From Lishizhenia tianjinensis (GTDB lineage Bacteria; Bacteroidota; Bacteroidia; Flavobacteriales_D; Crocinitomicaceae): a stretch of 54,489 nucleotides of DNA. The notes under the pieces were generated by a model. The model saw only the letters and a program-made list of their open reading frames with translations, did no database searches and was not told the origin of the DNA. The position numbers and the translations under genes were made by a program. Of the stretch, positions 50,941-54,489 are shown piece after piece. The number at the start of each line of letters is the position of its first letter. The stretch's first letter is position 1. Location of the stretch: assembly GCA_943330745.2 (NCBI GenBank), contig CALQIX020000022.1, forward strand, positions 1-54,489, read 5' to 3'.

Positions 50941-51607
50941 AATACATGCTCTTAAAATTATTGGATTATATCAAAGTGGAATGTCAGATATTGATAATGT
51001 TCATAGTTATGTCAATTTACAAATGGCCCAACGCATTCTGGGTGAATCAAATGATTTTATTACCGATATAAATATTAAATTGAAGCATATGGAGGAATCT
51101 CCTGCTTTTGCGCGAGCAATGGAAATTAAATTTAATATTACTGCGGTCGATATTCAATCAGCCAATGCACAATTTGAAACGGGTACATTTGTAAGGAATT
51201 TAATTTCTTATGCCGTATCTATCACGTTATTAATTGTTGCCGGATTTGGTATCTACAACATCCTCAATATGTTGATTTATGAAAAAATGAATGACATTGC
51301 TATTTTAAAAGCAACCGGATTCTCAGGTCCAGATGTTCGTTGGATTTTCATCAGTCAAGCTATTATTATTGGTATAATTGGTGGAGTACTCGGATTGATT
51401 TTGGGCTATATTGTTTCATCCATCATTGACCACACTCCTTTTAATACACAAGCCATGCCTACCATCAAAACATACCCCATCAAGTATGAAGTGAAATACT
51501 ACTTAATCGGATTGACCTTTGCCCTGGTTTCTACTTTTTTTGCGGGTTACTTCCCTTCCAGGAAAGCGGAGAAAATGGATCCTGTAGATATAATCAGGGG
51601 ACAATAA
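50879..51607 (+). CDS. FtsX/MacB-like permease, C-terminal part, frameshifted
   Basis: The continuation of the permease in the next frame. Its apparent start (a TTG) is only where the frame opens and is unlikely to be used on its own. It holds the rest of the periplasmic domain (LALKKGDYIQIGTIGGE onwards) and three membrane segments (about 110-135, 155-185, 205-228). It ends in KAEKMDPVDIIRGQ, the typical FtsX-type C-terminus. It overlaps the N-terminal part by 62 bases. The ATPase gene starts inside its stop (TAATG), so the operon is otherwise intact. Confidence 0.8.
   Translation: MQKKLALKKGDYIQIGTIGGEIHALKIIGLYQSGMSDIDNVHSYVNLQMAQRILGESNDFITDINIKLKHMEESPAFARAMEIKFNITAVDIQSANAQFETGTFVRNLISYAVSITLLIVAGFGIYNILNMLIYEKMNDIAILKATGFSGPDVRWIFISQAIIIGIIGGVLGLILGYIVSSIIDHTPFNTQAMPTIKTYPIKYEVKYYLIGLTFALVSTFFAGYFPSRKAEKMDPVDIIRGQ
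50883..50890 (+). other. A8 run at the permease frame break
   Basis: Eight A in a row at the point where the permease reading moves from one frame to the next. Seven would keep the frame open. A second run of seven A lies 10 bases further downstream. Candidate sites for indel mutation, assembly error or transcriptional slippage. Confidence 0.85.
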
Positions 51608-52278
51608 TGGCAATACTTACTGCAAAAGCAATATCAAAATCTTTTCACTTTCCGGATGAAATTGAAATACTCAAGGATATTTCCTTGGAAATACAATCGG
51701 GTGAATTTGTTTCAATCATGGGTAAATCCGGCTGTGGGAAATCAACATTGCTCTATATATTGAGTACGATGGACACCGACTACACCGGCGAATTGTATAT
51801 ATCCGACCAATTAATAACGGGCGAAAATGCAGAAAATCTCGCGCGCATTCGCAATTCTAAAATCGGTTTTGTTTTCCAATTTCACTATTTATTGGCCGAA
51901 TTTTCAGTATTGGAAAATGTCATGTTACCTGCAAAAAAGCTAGGTGTAAAATCGAAAGAAGAAATTATGCATGATGCCATGGAGAAATTAAAATTGCTCA
52001 ATATTGAAGATCAATCTAAAAAACTTACATCACGATTGTCCGGAGGTCAAAAGCAACGGGTGGCCATAGCTCGTGCTCTCATTAATAATCCGGGAATAAT
52101 CATGGGAGATGAACCCACCGGAAACTTGGATAGCAAAAATGCTGAAATTGTTTTTGACATTTTCAAGGAATTAACCGAGAAAGAGAAAATGTCCTTGTTG
52201 ATAGTCACGCATGATGTTGATTTCGCCAACAAAACAGATCGCATCATTCACATGGAAGACGGAAAAATTATCGCATAA
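51607..52278 (+). CDS. ABC transporter ATP-binding protein (LolD/MacB-like)
   Basis: A 223-residue ATPase with Walker A GKSGCGKST (about 37-45), a Q-loop FVFQFHYLL, signature LSGGQKQRVAIARAL and Walker B GIIMGDEPTGNLDS, with the switch His in IVTHDVD. The GDEPTGNLDS form is typical of the LolD/MacB/FtsE group, matching the FtsX-like permease upstream. It completes the HlyD-permease-ATPase export operon. The stop codon overlaps the terminator of the convergent barrel gene. Confidence 0.94.
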   Translation: MAILTAKAISKSFHFPDEIEILKDISLEIQSGEFVSIMGKSGCGKSTLLYILSTMDTDYTGELYISDQLITGENAENLARIRNSKIGFVFQFHYLLAEFSVLENVMLPAKKLGVKSKEEIMHDAMEKLKLLNIEDQSKKLTSRLSGGQKQRVAIARALINNPGIIMGDEPTGNLDSKNAEIVFDIFKELTEKEKMSLLIVTHDVDFANKTDRIIHMEDGKIIA

Positions 52279-52301
52279 AAAAAGCCCCTTTTTGAGGGGC
52301 T
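52277..52301 (-). terminator. Intrinsic terminator of the barrel gene at 52323-53015
   Basis: Read on the minus strand, a stem AGCCCC / GGGGCT (52301-52296 with 52288-52283) is followed by a run of T down to 52277. It serves the minus-strand gene and overlaps the stop codon of the convergent ATPase gene. Confidence 0.8.
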
Positions 52302-52322
52302 CAACAATGTTATTTCGTTATA

Positions 52323-53015
52323 CTATTTCGGTTCAAACGTATATGTTAATCCAAATACTAGTCCTCCTGAAACTGCATTTGTTTTTTGGTAGGTAGGATA
52401 AATTAGTGAATTATTTAATCTGTTGTTTAAAGCATCAACTCCTTTGGAATCTGTAAATCCATATTGCAACCTTAGACCAAGATTCAGTGCTAATGGAATC
52501 GCTTTCACAACACGAATATTTGCACCAAATCCAAGTAATGCAGATGTATAGGTTTTTGCGTAATTCGTTGTTTGATCATTGGAGTAATCCAATATATCAC
52601 TATTCGTATAATCCAAGGAATAAGTTGCTTTACGAACATTATTCACTTGCGCTCCCACCTCTAAATATGCACCACTTTCGCTTTTTAATTTTAGTAAAAG
52701 AGGTATTTGAATCACGTTCAATTTTACATCTGACGTAAATTTACCAATCAAATTTTCACCAGCATATCCACCCGTATGCGTTCCGGTTAAGAACTCCACC
52801 CCAAAACCAATTGGACCGTAATATACAGTTGCTCCGCCTCCAACATTATAACCCCAACCCAGGTCGTAATCTTGAGAAGTACCTTGATCTGAAATATTTT
52901 TATTGAATAACCAAGTTGAGTTATAAGAACCCTTCACTCCGCCATCAATAGATAATTGAGCCTCCGCATTTGCTCCAATAAAAAACAAAGAAGCACAAAA
53001 AATAAATTTTTTCAT
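52323..53015 (-). CDS. Outer-membrane beta-barrel protein (PorT-like)
   Basis: A 230-residue protein with a signal peptide (MKKFIFCASLFFIGANAEAQ) and barrel strands in the style of the PorT/outer-membrane family of Bacteroidota (LSIDGGVKGSYNSTWLF, NVIQIPLLLKLKSESGAYLEVGAQV, LALNLGLRLQYGFTDSKG). The pattern IQIPLLLK is typical of this group. It ends in VFGLTYTFEPK. Some members take part in T9SS, but I cannot assign that role. It is convergent with the ABC export operon and has its own terminator. Confidence 0.8.
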   Translation of the reverse strand: MKKFIFCASLFFIGANAEAQLSIDGGVKGSYNSTWLFNKNISDQGTSQDYDLGWGYNVGGGATVYYGPIGFGVEFLTGTHTGGYAGENLIGKFTSDVKLNVIQIPLLLKLKSESGAYLEVGAQVNNVRKATYSLDYTNSDILDYSNDQTTNYAKTYTSALLGFGANIRVVKAIPLALNLGLRLQYGFTDSKGVDALNNRLNNSLIYPTYQKTNAVSGGLVFGLTYTFEPK

Positions 53016-53066
53016 AATTAGATTAGTTTGATAAACGTAAAAATAACCTTAAAATCTCAAATTAGT

Positions 53067-54489
53067 TTAATTTTTAACAAATCGAAGAACCTTAAGTTCA
53101 GCGTTTTCAGATTCAATCGTAATAACATATGCCCCTGACATTAATTTTGTAATATCAAGCATTTCATTTGCTGAACCTTCCCCCTTCAAAATGGATTTTC
53201 CGGCGAAATCATGGATTTCATAATTAAATGTTTCCAATCCTGGTATTTGAAGGTGATTATTCGCTGGATTTGGATAAATACCCCATCCATTTATTCCATC
53301 TTCATAGATTCCCATTATGTTTTCGTTCAGATTATAAGTTGTATTGGTAACTATAGCGTCATTCCAATCAAAATAAATATATGCAGTATTTTCAATTTCA
53401 CAACCTGCCAAACAAGTCGATTTTTCAGCGATACGATAAACAAGATCCCCATGACTTTCTGGCTCGTTGGTAGTTGAATCAGCTAACCAAATTTGGTTAA
53501 ATTCAAATCGAACAAGCCCATTGGATTGATGAAAAACTTGAACGGGATGTGAGGCATTAATCAAACTAAATGTTGACCAGTCTAAATTACTGCTTAATGT
53601 ATCCAAAATATAAACATTTTGTGCGGGTGCCGTACCTGTATTTTGAAAACGGATGGTGTAAGTTAGCACATCTTGCAGTGCCGCATCAATTATTTCAGTA
53701 CCAATCGAAATTGGAGTTGTCCAATAAAAATCAGGACGTTGAACAGTTTTATCGTTTGGATCGTAACTATTACCTAAAATTTGAAGCAACGAACCCGCAT
53801 TGTTCTGAGAATTACAATCGGTTGAATTGACCGGGGAAATTGTTGAAGTAAAATAATGCTGTGCACCATTCACCAGGCCTCCTGGCACCTGAAAAGTGAC
53901 ATAATCAAAGTTTGAGAATGTGGTGTTAAGGTTTGATAAATTCCACGTAATCGTATTACCAGAAATCGTGTAACCTGAATTTTGAATAGACGATGTGTTT
54001 ACCGTTACTCCCGCTGGAAAGGTCAATGTAAGTTGATAATTCCCTGCGGCGACAGGACCATAGTTCCCCCAATTTAATTTAATGTGTGCAGTTGTATTTT
54101 GATAATAACCAATCCAAGGTGTAACCGTTGTCCATAAATCAGTGCATGGCGTTCCACCACAATTTACTGGTAAAAATCCTGGTTGATTATTTCCTGAAGT
54201 TGACCCTACCAATGTTATCAGCGATGATGTTGAAGTATAACCATTGTAACCCAACCATTGTGAATTTAACCAAGCCACTGCTATATTTGATGTACCAATT
54301 TGGCCACAATAACTAAAAAATCCGGTTGAATCTGTATAAACCGTAACACTGCTATTACTGGTTGGAGAAACTCCCAAATATACGGGAGCAAATGGAATTG
54401 GTAGCTCTCCCGCGTTCATTACGCCATTGTTATTGGCATCACAAAACACATAGCCACTGTAGCAATTTGCAGGTAAATTTGATCCGCAA
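53067..54489 (-). CDS. T9SS type A surface protein with SdrD-like and DUF11-like domains, 5' end cut
   Basis: An open frame continuing to the right edge without a start (a GTG at 54449 is internal). At least 473 residues are in view. In order there is an SdrD B-like domain near the edge (GYVFCDANNNGVMNAGELP, with TDSTGFFSYCG), a beta-rich region and a DUF11/DUF7619-type domain (DPNDKTVQRPDFYW, LTYTIRFQNTGTAPAQNVYI, IWLADSTTNEPESHGDLVYRI). It ends with a type A sorting domain (GWGIYPNPANNHLQIPG, YEIHDFAGKSIL, GAYVITIE...LRFVKN). It is therefore a secreted or surface-attached protein. The missing N-terminal part may contain further repeats. Confidence 0.88.
   Translation of the reverse strand, partial: CGSNLPANCYSGYVFCDANNNGVMNAGELPIPFAPVYLGVSPTSNSSVTVYTDSTGFFSYCGQIGTSNIAVAWLNSQWLGYNGYTSTSSLITLVGSTSGNNQPGFLPVNCGGTPCTDLWTTVTPWIGYYQNTTAHIKLNWGNYGPVAAGNYQLTLTFPAGVTVNTSSIQNSGYTISGNTITWNLSNLNTTFSNFDYVTFQVPGGLVNGAQHYFTSTISPVNSTDCNSQNNAGSLLQILGNSYDPNDKTVQRPDFYWTTPISIGTEIIDAALQDVLTYTIRFQNTGTAPAQNVYILDTLSSNLDWSTFSLINASHPVQVFHQSNGLVRFEFNQIWLADSTTNEPESHGDLVYRIAEKSTCLAGCEIENTAYIYFDWNDAIVTNTTYNLNENIMGIYEDGINGWGIYPNPANNHLQIPGLETFNYEIHDFAGKSILKGEGSANEMLDITKLMSGAYVITIESENAELKVLRFVKN

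Overview
The window reads as a low-GC chromosomal segment from the Bacteroidota, most likely order Flavobacteriales and possibly close to Crocinitomicaceae or Cryomorphaceae. Supporting signs are secreted proteins with type IX secretion (T9SS) C-terminal domains, a PorP/SprF partner, promoter boxes of the TAnnTTTG type, a fused E1 alpha/beta ketoacid dehydrogenase, DUF1599 beside folP, and a cruF-crtZ-crtYcd carotenoid block. The genus is inference. I see no rRNA, tRNA, CRISPR array, insertion sequence or prophage. Both window edges cut through secreted-protein genes. Coding density is high. The longest stretches without a gene are 49051-49270, 12904-13070, 4819-4953 and 25442-25568, all under 300 bases.

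Layout. 1-7032: a large secreted protein (cut at the left edge), a lipid A type acyltransferase overlapping rarA, a small T9SS cargo gene with its own promoter and terminator, an SRAP-family DNA-protein crosslink protein and a small outer-membrane barrel. 7116-12903: paaZ, rseP, a conserved unknown and an LtaS-like sulfatase. 13071-15907 (+): an SDR reductase followed by three overlapping carotenoid genes. 15891-18249 (-): glycosyltransferase, ECF sigma factor and rsmG in one tight unit. 18325-20541 (+): tgt and an LptF/LptG permease. 20565-25441 (-): xseA, tyrS, a MazG-like pyrophosphohydrolase and a second LtaS-like protein. 25569-30854 (-): a respiratory accessory operon with ctaB, two subunit III genes, subunit IV, two SCO-like proteins and DUF420, but without oxidase subunits I and II. 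30931-39552 (-): E1 dehydrogenase, a coupled trio (FkbM methyltransferase, sterol-desaturase-like hydroxylase, DUF2141), a subtilase, a PorP/SprF plus type B cargo pair, and folP. 39551-52278 (+): DUF1599, a DoxX-thioredoxin fusion, oligopeptidase B, a DUF4421 protein, a TonB-dependent receptor, a NatAB-type ABC exporter, and a HlyD/FtsX-permease/ATPase export operon whose permease is split by a frameshift. 52323-54489 (-): a barrel protein and a secreted SdrD/DUF11-type T9SS protein cut at the right edge.

The genes are mostly housekeeping plus envelope functions: outer-membrane and lipid chemistry, T9SS cargo, carotenoid finishing steps and terminal-oxidase assembly. The points most worth checking are the A8 frameshift in the FtsX-like permease, the coupled FkbM/hydroxylase/DUF2141 trio, the paired subunit III proteins with large inserts at the same loop, a tgt gene without the usual zinc cysteines, divergent folP/DUF1599 start codons that share two bases, and promoter boxes that nearly touch start codons.
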